A model generated the notes under the pieces. That model ran no database searches. It saw nothing but the letters and a program-made list of their open reading frames with translations, and was not told the DNA's origin. From the NCBI GenBank assembly GCA_964636945.1, contig CAZWVH010000078.1:1-12390 (forward strand): 12,390 bases of DNA. The letters run 5' to 3'. Within the stretch, counting starts at the first letter, position 1. Every line of letters begins with the position of its first letter. Below are positions 1 to 6,714 of the stretch, piece after piece. The DNA comes from CAZADA01 sp964636945. Its GTDB lineage: Bacteria > Pseudomonadota > Alphaproteobacteria > Caulobacterales > Maricaulaceae. Both the position numbers and the translations under genes were made by a program.

Positions 1-254
1 AACGCAATTAATTTCGTGGGATATCGCCCCTCAGTCAGAACGTCGAAGGCGTGGCGCACCATCAGCGTGCGCGCAACCTCTCCGAACGTGCCCAGATGCG
101 GCAGGCCGGACGGCCCATAGCCCGTTTCAAAAATCACTGCGCCGCCAATGACGCCATGCTTTTCCACACGCTGAAGAACAGCACGCGCTTGTTCGAACGG
201 CCAGGCCTTGGCCGTGCGCGCCAGAGCTGCGAGATCCAAAGTTTCAGCAGGCAT
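1..254 (-). CDS. lysK: Class I lysyl-tRNA synthetase, N-terminal part (cut by the window edge)
   Basis: This is the first 84 codons of a cytoplasmic enzyme that charges tRNA(Lys) with lysine for translation. The reading frame runs off the left edge with no stop. Residues 17-22 read AWPFEQ. Residues 42-56 contain FETGYGPSGLPHLGT, in which HLGT (53-56) is the class I ATP-binding HIGH signature. The following FGEVARTLMVRHAF is typical of the archaeal-type LysRS found in many Alphaproteobacteria in place of the class II LysS. The ATG at 254 is preceded by a purine-rich GAGGGAAGGG ribosome-binding stretch. The gene is divergent from bfd, with 92 bases between the two start codons. The family call is firm; the catalytic KMSKS region and the anticodon-binding domain lie outside the window. 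Confidence 0.93.
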   Translation of the reverse strand, partial: MPAETLDLAALARTAKAWPFEQARAVLQRVEKHGVIGGAVIFETGYGPSGLPHLGTFGEVARTLMVRHAFDVLTEGRYPTKLIA

Positions 255-311
255 TTCGAGCCCTTCCCTCACCGTGTGACAATTTGATCGCTTAAGAGTT
301 CACAAATTCGC

Positions 312-339
312 TTGACCAATTCAATTCCTTATTGAGAAT
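312..339 (+). promoter_or_regulatory. Candidate sigma-70-type promoter for bfd-bfr
   Basis: TTGACC (312-317) matches the -35 consensus at five of six positions. After a 16-base spacer, GAGAAT (334-339) matches TATAAT at four of six. If used, transcription would begin at about 345-347, on or beside the bfd ATG, which would give a leaderless mRNA. This is inferred by eye only. The -10 would lie entirely inside the Fur-like near-palindrome. Confidence 0.4.
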
Positions 340-347
340 GCTTCGCA
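333..347 (+). promoter_or_regulatory. Candidate Fur-family operator (iron box) at the bfd start
   Basis: TGAGAATGCTTCGCA is a 15-base near-palindrome. The arms TGAGAA and TTCGCA are inverted repeats with one mismatch around TGC. The layout resembles the 7-1-7 TGAnAAT-n-ATTnTCA core of Fur boxes. Its place on the putative -10 of an iron-storage operon fits iron-dependent control by Fur or a relative such as Irr. The symmetry is seen directly; the regulator is inferred. Confidence 0.45.
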
Positions 348-550
348 TGATCATCTGTGTATGTCGTCGTCTCAATTGCAGCAAAATCCGTGACGCCATC
401 GATGCTGGCGCCGGTTCGCCCGCCCATGTCATGGCCCATCACGGTCAGCGGTTCAAATGCGGATCGTGCAAGGCGACAATTTCAAACATGCTGTGTAGCA
501 AGAAGGATAATCATGCTATGAGCGCGCCCATTATCGCGCCAGCCGAGTAA
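347..550 (+). CDS. bfd: Bacterioferritin-associated ferredoxin (BFD-like [2Fe-2S] protein)
   Basis: This is a 67-residue protein of the Bfd family. In characterised members, Bfd docks on bacterioferritin and passes electrons to the ferric core so that stored iron is released as Fe2+. The cluster ligands are visible as C4-x-C6 and C38-x2-C41, the spacing usual for the BFD-like fold. Residues 28-45 (VMAHHGQRFKCGSCKATI) match the conserved second half. I chose the ATG at 347 because it gives the short MIICVC start expected for the family; in-frame starts also exist at 332 (TTG) and 338 (ATG). A weak GAGA lies 9 bases upstream. The tail after residue 48 (LCSKKDNHAMSAPIIAPAE) is not recognisable and carries an extra cysteine. 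bfr starts 54 bases downstream, so the two are probably co-transcribed. Confidence 0.85.
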   Translation: MIICVCRRLNCSKIRDAIDAGAGSPAHVMAHHGQRFKCGSCKATISNMLCSKKDNHAMSAPIIAPAE

Positions 551-604
551 CGGCCTATACTCTTCCCTGGTGCGCGCGACCTAAAGCCAGCCTTGGAGGA
601 GATC

Positions 605-1105
605 ATGAAGGGCGACGATCAAGTTATCGAGTTTCTCAACGCCGTTCTGAAGAACGAACTGACCGCGATCAATCAGTATTTTTTGCATAGCCGGATGCTC
701 CAAGATTGGGGCGTGTCTGAGCTCGGCGCTTATGAATACAAAGAATCCATTGAGGAGATGAACCACGCCGATTGGCTGATTGAGCGGATCTTGTTTCTCG
801 AAGGCCTGCCCAATCTGCAAGATCTGGGAAAATTGCGTATAGGCGAAACTGTGAAAGAAATTCTCGAATGTGACCTCGCCTTAGAAAATCAAGCGATTCC
901 CGTTTTGCGCGACGCGATCGAATATTGTGAAAAAGTGCGCGACTACATATCCCGCGATCTCTTTCGGAAAATTTTGGATAACGAAGAAGAGCACGTCGAC
1001 TACCTGGAAACCCAATTTGCCCTGATCGAGCGCATCGGCATGGAGAATTATATCCAGCTTCAGTCCAAGCCCAACGCGTCCAGCGCCCAAAGCCATGGAG
1101 AGTAA
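605..1105 (+). CDS. bfr: Bacterioferritin
   Basis: This 166-residue cytoplasmic iron-storage protein forms the 24-subunit haem-containing shell that oxidises Fe2+ and stores ferric mineral. It begins with the family signature MKGD. In E. coli numbering, which holds without gaps here, all ferroxidase ligands are present: E18, E51, H54, E94, E127 and H130. Y25 is also present, and M52 is the haem ligand that separates bacterioferritin from non-haem ferritin. The C-terminal tail (SKPNASSAQSHGE) is slightly longer than in the usual roughly 158-residue members. The start is set by the strong GGAGGAG site at 595-601; a longer reading from the TTG at 593 would use that site as coding sequence. bfr follows bfd, its electron-donor partner. 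It converges on the methyltransferase gene with only 10 bases between stops, and I see no hairpin terminator there. Confidence 0.97.
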   Translation: MKGDDQVIEFLNAVLKNELTAINQYFLHSRMLQDWGVSELGAYEYKESIEEMNHADWLIERILFLEGLPNLQDLGKLRIGETVKEILECDLALENQAIPVLRDAIEYCEKVRDYISRDLFRKILDNEEEHVDYLETQFALIERIGMENYIQLQSKPNASSAQSHGE

Positions 1106-1115
1106 GCAACTCCAG

Positions 1116-1871
1116 CTATTGTCCAAGCTTCTTAGCCAGGTAATACCCGTAACCGAAATACGAGCAAAAGCGCTCGTATAGGGAGATCTCACGCTTTTCA
1201 GCCTCTATGATGTCTTGGGCGTCTTGTGAGAAACCATTACGGCTGAGAAACGCATCGAATCTCGCCTGAAGGGGGCGATAGTAATTGTCCAACCAACTAT
1301 CGTTCGACAGCGGGAAGTATCCGATGGGCGAGTAACCATTGGCTTCCAGGATCGCTATTTTCACCGACGCTGTCGCAACTTCGGGGTATTCCTGGCGCCA
1401 ATGGCGCTCCAATTCCGCAGGCCGTTCATTGGTCAACCACGTCAGTTCGGAGACCGCCAAAACACCACCAGGCTTGAGAAAACGCCGCCAGGACTTAATG
1501 CCATTTTCAAACCCCATGTTGTAGATCGCCCCCTCTGACCAAATCGCATCGAGCGAATGCTCCTCAAAAGCCAAATTCTCCATTGACTGAGAAAGGGTCT
1601 GGACGCGCGCGCCTACTCCTGCGCGCTGCGCTGCAACTTTAAGCCGGTCGAGGAGCTCCGGCGAAACATCGACCGCTGTAACATGTGCGTCGAGTTCCTG
1701 TGCGAGCACCATGGCCGATGCGCCAGAGCCGCAGCCGATATCCGCGATTCTCAGATTGCTTTGGCCGCCCAATCCCGAAAGCTGAACTGCCCTTCGCGTC
1801 TGCTCAACCCCGCCAGGGCCTTGGCGATCGCCATCACGATGCAGATCAATCAACAATGCGAGGCTAACCAT
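1116..1871 (-). CDS. Class I SAM-dependent methyltransferase of unknown substrate
   Basis: This 251-residue protein has a Rossmann-fold methyltransferase domain. Motif I is DIGCGSGAS (44-52), an acidic residue follows at the end of strand 2 (TAVDVSP, 66-72), and the post-I region is LDAIWSEGAIYNMG (107-120) followed by LKPGG (132-136). The N-terminal stretch DLHRDGDRQGPG (9-20) and the block WSEGAIYNMGFENG resemble a group of small uncharacterised methyltransferases, also known from Bacteroidetes, that lack an assigned substrate. The second half (about 140-251) is rich in aromatic residues and is probably the substrate-binding cap. The ATG at 1871 is preceded by GGAGGAAA. It stands alone on its strand, convergent with bfr and divergent from the DUF4349 lipoprotein gene. 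I cannot tell whether it acts on a small molecule or on a protein. Confidence 0.85.
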   Translation of the reverse strand: MVSLALLIDLHRDGDRQGPGGVEQTRRAVQLSGLGGQSNLRIADIGCGSGASAMVLAQELDAHVTAVDVSPELLDRLKVAAQRAGVGARVQTLSQSMENLAFEEHSLDAIWSEGAIYNMGFENGIKSWRRFLKPGGVLAVSELTWLTNERPAELERHWRQEYPEVATASVKIAILEANGYSPIGYFPLSNDSWLDNYYRPLQARFDAFLSRNGFSQDAQDIIEAEKREISLYERFCSYFGYGYYLAKKLGQ

Positions 1872-2070
1872 GATTTTGCTTTCCTCCTCTCAGCGGCCGG
1901 TTTGCCGCAGCGGGACAGAGTGATGGATGTTGGATGTTGGCAGTCTTCGCCGATAGTGCTTCAATCATGAACTCCGTGTCATGTCAGTCGCATAGACGCA
2001 TTTCGGCCTTGAATGCGCCGTTAGGCTAGCGTTGCTTCGTTCGCCCAGTAGTTCGCCCAAGGAGGTTGGC

Positions 2071-3066
2071 ATGGCAGGGCCATTTCGTTCGTTGGCGGTG
2101 TTTGCCATTGGCTTGACTGTAATAGTGCTGACATCATGCGGCGAAGCGCCCGAGATGGCGCCCGCTCCTGAGGACGTAAGTTACAACTCCGCAGCGATGT
2201 ATGATGAACCCGCGAGCCGTGCGCGCAATGACGCAGCGCAAAGCGCGAGTATTCAACAGGATCAATCGCTCGAACCCAACGCCGACACAGATAATCAACC
2301 CTCCGGCATGTTGCTCGCCTATCGCTATGACGCGCAGATCCGCGCGCCCGCGCCCGCCGTGTCCAGCGTGATGGAGGCCCACGAACAGGCCTGTGTCGCC
2401 GCCGGGCCGCGCCGGTGCGTGGTGTTTGGCTCGTCGATCACCTCGCGCGATGATTACGCCGAGGGCGCGCTGTCCATCCGCGCGGCGCCCGACTGGCTGG
2501 AGGAGTTTCGCAACGGCCTGGCTGGCGACGCGGAAGACGCAGGCGGGCGGCTGTTGTCCATGAGCACCAGCGTTGAGGATCTCACCCGTCAAATCGTGGA
2601 CACCGAGGCCCGCGAACGCGCGCTGATCACCTTGCGCGATAGGTTGCAAAGTCTGCTCGAGAACGAACCGGGCGAGATCGACGACTTGCTCAAAGTCGAG
2701 CGTGAATTGGCGCGCACACAGGGCGAGCTGGATGCGGCGAAATCGCGCCTGACTGTCATGCGCCAACGCGTGGACATGTCTGAGCTGACCATTCGCTATG
2801 TGTCCGAACGCAACCCTGTGCGCCGCAGCGCCTTTTCGCCGTTTTTTGAGGCCATCGGCATGTCGGTGGAGGTGTTCATGACCTCGCTGGGCGCATTGCT
2901 CCTGTTTATTGTGGGGGCGGCGCCGTTCGCCATCGCTCTGATCCCGGTTGTCTGGCTGATCCGGCGCTGGTGGCGGTCACGGCGCGCACGTCGCCATCAA
3001 CATGGTCAGGACCCTGCTCCGATTGTATCGGAGCCGCCGGCCACGACGTCGGCGGGAGGCTCTTAG
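2071..3066 (+). CDS. DUF4349 domain lipoprotein with C-terminal membrane segment
   Basis: This 331-residue envelope protein has no established function. The N terminus is a lipoprotein signal: a hydrophobic stretch at residues 8-20 ending in the lipobox LTSC with C23, so Lgt (encoded at 9199) would modify it. A low-complexity linker (24-78) follows. The DUF4349 domain then spans about 80-245, with a probable coiled coil at about 165-235 containing the typical VERELARTQGELDAAKSRL block. A hydrophobic segment at about 266-298 is followed by the basic run RRWWRSRRARRHQ. Start choice: the ATG at 2071 has an AAGGAGG site at 2059-2065; an upstream in-frame TTG at 2032 would read through that site. 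The last 161 bases, which include the end of the membrane segment, are antisense to the end of the glycosyltransferase gene. Confidence 0.87.
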   Translation: MAGPFRSLAVFAIGLTVIVLTSCGEAPEMAPAPEDVSYNSAAMYDEPASRARNDAAQSASIQQDQSLEPNADTDNQPSGMLLAYRYDAQIRAPAPAVSSVMEAHEQACVAAGPRRCVVFGSSITSRDDYAEGALSIRAAPDWLEEFRNGLAGDAEDAGGRLLSMSTSVEDLTRQIVDTEARERALITLRDRLQSLLENEPGEIDDLLKVERELARTQGELDAAKSRLTVMRQRVDMSELTIRYVSERNPVRRSAFSPFFEAIGMSVEVFMTSLGALLLFIVGAAPFAIALIPVVWLIRRWWRSRRARRHQHGQDPAPIVSEPPATTSAGGS

Positions 3067-4519
3067 ATTTGGCGACGCCATGGCGCGTCTTGTCCCAGTG
3101 AAACGGCGCTCTGAACAATTGCCAGAATGCGCGCAAAACGGCAGGCGTCTGGAGCGTCCAGTAGAATGGCGCCAACGCAATATCAGGAATGACCCCGAAT
3201 TGGCGTGAGCGTATGGCGCCAACGGCGAGGGCAAGGGCGCTCACGCCCAAGCTGCCCGCCACGATCGCGGCATCCCAAAACGCAAGCGGCCAATGTCCTG
3301 TGACGGCGTATCTGAGCGCCATGGCCATGGTCCACCCTGCCAACACGCCATGCGCCAGTCCTGCGATCACTGGCGCAGCGACGGTGAGCTGGAGGCTGGT
3401 CACCGCGCCCCAGCCGGCGACCTGGCGCAACTGCCCGATGCAGCGCATGCGTACAAACCAGGTTTGCACAAATCCCTTAAACCAACGCGAGCGTTGTTTG
3501 GTCCATGCGCAAAGCGAGGTTACAGCCTCCTCCGCCGTGCGAGGAAAGATCACACCCACTCGCCAGCCATAAGCTGCAAGGCGAAAGCCGAGGTCTGCAT
3601 CTTCAGTGACATTGTGAGGGTCCCAGCCTCCCACCGCCTCGAGCGCGGCCCGTCGAAAATGGTTTGACGTTCCCCCCAAAGGCAGCGCCCAGCCCCACCG
3701 AGCCAAAGCAGGCAGTACGACATGAAACTGAAAGGCGTATTCAAGGGCAAATTGTCGGGTGAGCAAGTTTTCGCGCGCATTCCACCAGGCCAACGGCGCC
3801 TGAACAGCAGCCAAACGCTCACCACCCTCATCAAACGCGCCAAGCGCTGCGTTGAGTTGTTCAGCAGCTGGGCGGTCCTCGGCGTCATAGACCACCACAT
3901 ATTCTCCTTGCGCCCGGCTCAATGCAAAGTTGAGTGCGCGCGGTTTGGTGCGCGGCGCGCCAGGAGGAACAATCGTCACGTGAAAATGCGGACCCGCATC
4001 GGTTACCGCCTGAATTGCCGCCCGGCGCGTGGCCCCGTCATCGGCCTCAACAATCAACTGGATATCCAGTTTCGATGAGGGATAGTCGAGCCTGCCCAGA
4101 CTTTCGACCAAATCGGCGACCACCTCCGCTTCGTCGTAGAGGGGCGCCAAGACGCTATAGCGCGGCTGCTCCAGCGGTGCAGCTGAGGGTAACTTCGCCC
4201 CGCGCACGGGAGTAAAAATCAACGCAAGCCGGAACGCCGAAAGACAAATCATCAGCGTCCATGCCGCCACACTCACAGCGCGAAGCAACCAAATGGGTTC
4301 CAGCACCGCTGCCAGCGCCAATACCGCCATGAGGCTTACAATCGACAAGCGCTGCCCCTGAGTGAGCCCAAAAGCTGCAGAATCGCCAACAGATTTGGCC
4401 GCCAATCCCCAGCTCGCCCAAGCCGCGTCGCAGCGCCGCCGTCCTTCGCCGCCCACGTCTGCGCATTGCGGGCAAAATTCGGCCTCACAGGGCGTGGCGC
4501 GCCCCAAGCACTCCCCCAT
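2906..4519 (-). CDS. Membrane glycosyltransferase, family 2 (processive, cellulose-synthase-like)
   Basis: This 537-residue inner-membrane enzyme probably polymerises or transfers a sugar from a nucleotide-sugar donor; the product is unknown. Hydrophobic helices at about 60-102 precede a GT-A domain at about 120-360. It carries the TKPRALN motif (191-197), the metal/UDP-site DAED (212-215), the catalytic-base region TEDAD (305-309) and QRSRW (342-346), which is the QxxRW signature of processive GT2 enzymes. More helices lie at about 372-465. The conserved part ends near HWDKTRHG (474-481), followed by about 56 unconserved residues. That tail overlaps the convergent DUF4349 gene by 161 bases. 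The start is uncertain: the ATG at 4519 has a GGGG stretch 6-11 bases upstream, but it gives a cysteine-rich, unrecognised leader of about 50 residues. The gene lies 52 bases after sixA. Confidence 0.88.
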   Translation of the reverse strand: MGECLGRATPCEAEFCPQCADVGGEGRRRCDAAWASWGLAAKSVGDSAAFGLTQGQRLSIVSLMAVLALAAVLEPIWLLRAVSVAAWTLMICLSAFRLALIFTPVRGAKLPSAAPLEQPRYSVLAPLYDEAEVVADLVESLGRLDYPSSKLDIQLIVEADDGATRRAAIQAVTDAGPHFHVTIVPPGAPRTKPRALNFALSRAQGEYVVVYDAEDRPAAEQLNAALGAFDEGGERLAAVQAPLAWWNARENLLTRQFALEYAFQFHVVLPALARWGWALPLGGTSNHFRRAALEAVGGWDPHNVTEDADLGFRLAAYGWRVGVIFPRTAEEAVTSLCAWTKQRSRWFKGFVQTWFVRMRCIGQLRQVAGWGAVTSLQLTVAAPVIAGLAHGVLAGWTMAMALRYAVTGHWPLAFWDAAIVAGSLGVSALALAVGAIRSRQFGVIPDIALAPFYWTLQTPAVLRAFWQLFRAPFHWDKTRHGVAKSKSLPPTSWPAAPIQSEQGPDHVDGDVRAVTATSAGSARQPGSERWRTAPPPQ

Positions 4520-4571
4520 GCGTGCCCCCCAACGTTCAAGGGCCTACCGTAGGCGGCGCACAACCGTGAGT

Positions 4572-5090
4572 CTATGACGCTGACGAAATTATACCTTCGG
4601 GTGTAATGAGCGCCCGCAGAGTGAACGGCTGCTCTGGAGTATCGCGGTCAAAGCGGCATGCCCAGGCGGTGGGAAACCCCTCCGCAATCCGTTGTGTTGC
4701 AGCTTGATCATGTTCAGAAGGGGCGGCCGATAGCTGGAGTGCGAAATCATGCAGTCCCGGATTGTGGCCGATAACGGCCACGACGCCCGATGGATCCGCA
4801 CCGTGCCGCGAAACGCGTTCGTAAATCACTTCGGGAGGAGCCAGATACAAGTCATCATCATAGATTACCGATTGGGCCGGCCAGATGGTTTCCATCGCCA
4901 TCCACGTTTGTTTCGACCGCGCCGCCGGCGAGACCAGCGCAAGTTCCAGCGCGCCGCACTCGGTTTTGAGCCGTTCGGCCGTAGCCAAAGAGTTGTTGAC
5001 CCCGCGCTCGATCAGTCCGCGAGCGAAATCCGAGGGAGCGTCCCACTCGCGAACCGCCTTGCCATGGCGGACTAGGATGAGTGTTTTCAT
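4572..5090 (-). CDS. sixA: SixA-type phosphohistidine phosphatase
   Basis: This 172-residue histidine phosphatase belongs to the small SixA branch of the phosphoglycerate-mutase-like superfamily, which removes phosphate from histidine residues of signalling proteins. In E. coli, HPt domains and the PTS protein NPr have been proposed as targets. The catalytic RHGKA (8-12) contains the phospho-accepting H9. SPAARSKQTW (54-63) supplies a conserved arginine. IGHNP (107-111) carries the second active-site histidine, H109. E87 in APPEVIY is the likely acid/base. It starts with the ATG at 5090, where only a weak AGG is visible upstream. It is divergent from the sensor kinase gene, and the glycosyltransferase gene follows on the same strand, so those two may share a transcript. 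Its own target cannot be read from the sequence. Confidence 0.88.
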   Translation of the reverse strand: MKTLILVRHGKAVREWDAPSDFARGLIERGVNNSLATAERLKTECGALELALVSPAARSKQTWMAMETIWPAQSVIYDDDLYLAPPEVIYERVSRHGADPSGVVAVIGHNPGLHDFALQLSAAPSEHDQAATQRIAEGFPTAWACRFDRDTPEQPFTLRALITPEGIISSAS

Positions 5091-5348
5091 GGGCTCAGAC
5101 CTGACCGTGGCTCAGCGTGTGTCATTTGACGAAGTGACCGCCATTTCCCCTAACGTCAGCCGACAGAGCCGACAATGTCCCAGTCACGCAATATTGGCCA
5201 CCAGTGTGAATAAAGTTTTATCGCTGTGGCAAAGTTCAAACACTTATCACGACGCTGTTCCCCCGCAGACCTTGCATGAACGCGGTGACCTTGCGGCGTC
5301 AGCTGTTAACCTAGGGCCGCGCGCAGTGAATTGAAGGACGCACATCCC

Positions 5349-6710
5349 GTGATCGATTGGCGGAAATACTTGCCCCCAAGACCCAAACAGCTCCTGCCAA
5401 AGAGCTTGTTTGGCCGGTCCATGCTGATCATCGTCTTGCCAATCGCCATCATGCAAGTGGCGGTGATGTGGGCGTTCTTTGATCGCCATTGGGTGGCGGT
5501 CACCAGTCGCCTTTCCGAGAGCGTTGCTGGTGATATTGCCGTTCTGCTTGATCTGTATCGCGAAGCCCCTAGTGATGAGCGATTGGAAGAAATAAAGCCG
5601 ATGGCGCTAAAATCTATGAGCTTGTCCATCGCTCTTGAGCCCGAAGCGCGCTTGCCCAACCGTCGTCGGTCAAACTTTTTCCGCGTGTTGGACCGCACCT
5701 TGCGACGAGCTTTGACCGAGAAGCTCGATTCGCCATTTTGGTTCGACACCACACGGTATCCCATTTACGTGGAGATTCTGATCAAAGTGGATGATGGCGT
5801 TTTGCGCATCATCGCGCCGCGCGATCGTGTCTTCGCGTCCACGGGACATATCTTTTTGCTGTGGATTATTGGCGCTTCCACACTGCTCACCGCCGTGAGC
5901 CTGGCTTACATCCGCAATCAGGTGAAGCCCATCGAACGTCTCGCCGCTGCTGCCGACCGATTTGGTCGGGGGCTAGATGCACCCGAATTCAAGCCAGCGG
6001 GCGCGACAGAAGTGCGCCAAGCCGCGGCAGCTTTCCAAGACATGCGCAAACGCATCGAACGTCATATCGCGCAGCGAACCACGATCCTTGCCGGCGTGAG
6101 CCATGATTTGCGAACTCCACTCACCCGCTTTCGTCTTCAACTGGCATTGTTGCCCGAAGGAGCGGAGCGCGAAGCCATGATGCAAGACGTAGCTGATATG
6201 GAGGCGGTGCTCGATGAATATCTCGCCTTTGCGCGAGGCGTCACCAGCGAGGATGTGGAGCCAGTGAACATTGTGGACCTGTTGGGCCGTACCGCTCGCG
6301 ACCATGGAATTTCCGATGATCAGGTCGAACTCGAGCTGACGGACGATATCGTTGTTTTTGCGCGACCCACGGCCATCCGACGGTGCCTCGATAATCTAAT
6401 CGAGAATGCATTTTCCTTTGGCGATGAGGTGCGCTTAACTGCAGCGCAAAGCGATCACAGCGTGGAAATCACCATCGATGATAATGGTCCAGGCATCCCA
6501 TACGAATTGCGCGAAGAAGCCTTCAAACCCTTCAATCAGCTGGACCGGTCCGGGGCGCGTTCGGGTAACCGGATGGGATACGGGCTTGGACTTGCCATCG
6601 CCCGTGATTTGGCGCGAGGCCATGGCGGCGACGTCATTTTAGGAGATTCCCCCTTGGGCGGACTGCAGGCCAAAGTCCGTCTGCCCACCGAAACTTGGCT
6701 GGATGCCTAA
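5349..6710 (+). CDS. EnvZ-like sensor histidine kinase
   Basis: This 453-residue inner-membrane kinase senses through a periplasmic loop and phosphorylates a response regulator. Numbered from the GTG at 5349, TM1 spans about 23-44, the periplasmic domain 45-166, TM2 about 167-187 and HAMP about 188-240. The H-box VSHDLRTPLTRFRLQLAL follows, with phospho-accepting H252. The ATPase domain has the N-box NLIENA (349-354), the G1 box DNGPGI (378-383) and the G2 box GYGLGLA (410-416). All catalytic boxes are intact. The LPKSLFGRSMLIIVLP entry into TM1 and the FFDRHW block are typical of the alphaproteobacterial EnvZ family. Start choice: GAAGGA at 5333-5338 fits the GTG at 5349; an in-frame TTG at 5331 overlaps that site and has none of its own. 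No response regulator gene lies beside it. Its stop is 4 bases from the convergent TetR-family stop. Confidence 0.92.
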   Translation: MIDWRKYLPPRPKQLLPKSLFGRSMLIIVLPIAIMQVAVMWAFFDRHWVAVTSRLSESVAGDIAVLLDLYREAPSDERLEEIKPMALKSMSLSIALEPEARLPNRRRSNFFRVLDRTLRRALTEKLDSPFWFDTTRYPIYVEILIKVDDGVLRIIAPRDRVFASTGHIFLLWIIGASTLLTAVSLAYIRNQVKPIERLAAAADRFGRGLDAPEFKPAGATEVRQAAAAFQDMRKRIERHIAQRTTILAGVSHDLRTPLTRFRLQLALLPEGAEREAMMQDVADMEAVLDEYLAFARGVTSEDVEPVNIVDLLGRTARDHGISDDQVELELTDDIVVFARPTAIRRCLDNLIENAFSFGDEVRLTAAQSDHSVEITIDDNGPGIPYELREEAFKPFNQLDRSGARSGNRMGYGLGLAIARDLARGHGGDVILGDSPLGGLQAKVRLPTETWLDA

Positions 6711-6714
6711 GTCA

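Noticed and set aside
51..287. 78-codon plus-strand frame at the left edge
   Set aside because: Antisense to lysK, whose HLGT signature and conserved context are clear.
255..346. A promoter for lysK on the minus strand
   Set aside because: One must exist here, but no -35/-10 pair stands out (TTGGTC with CTTAAG is the best and is weak), so no position is called.
1100..1120. A bidirectional terminator between bfr and the methyltransferase gene
   Set aside because: No stem-loop followed by a T-run is visible in the 10-base gap or just beside it. The same holds for the 4-base gap at 6711-6714.
1924..1940. Short tandem repeat of TGGATGT (two copies plus three bases)
   Set aside because: Too short and too few copies to call a functional repeat; no symmetry and no link to a promoter that I can see.
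1893..1970. Plus-strand translation reading DRVMDVGC, like motif I of a methyltransferase, just upstream of the real methyltransferase gene
   Set aside because: The match is eight residues, the frame ends soon after, and it is not followed by GxG or any other motif. Chance is more likely than a gene remnant.
2039..2059. Direct repeat GTTCGCCCA before the DUF4349 lipoprotein gene
   Set aside because: Only two nine-base copies, close to the ribosome-binding site; it gives no recognisable operator.
5091..5348. Possible promoters and CtrA-type TTAA-N7-TTAA sites between sixA and the kinase gene
   Set aside because: The best -35/-10 candidates match poorly (for example TTGGCC with TTTATC), and the single GTTAAC lacks a second half-site at the right spacing.
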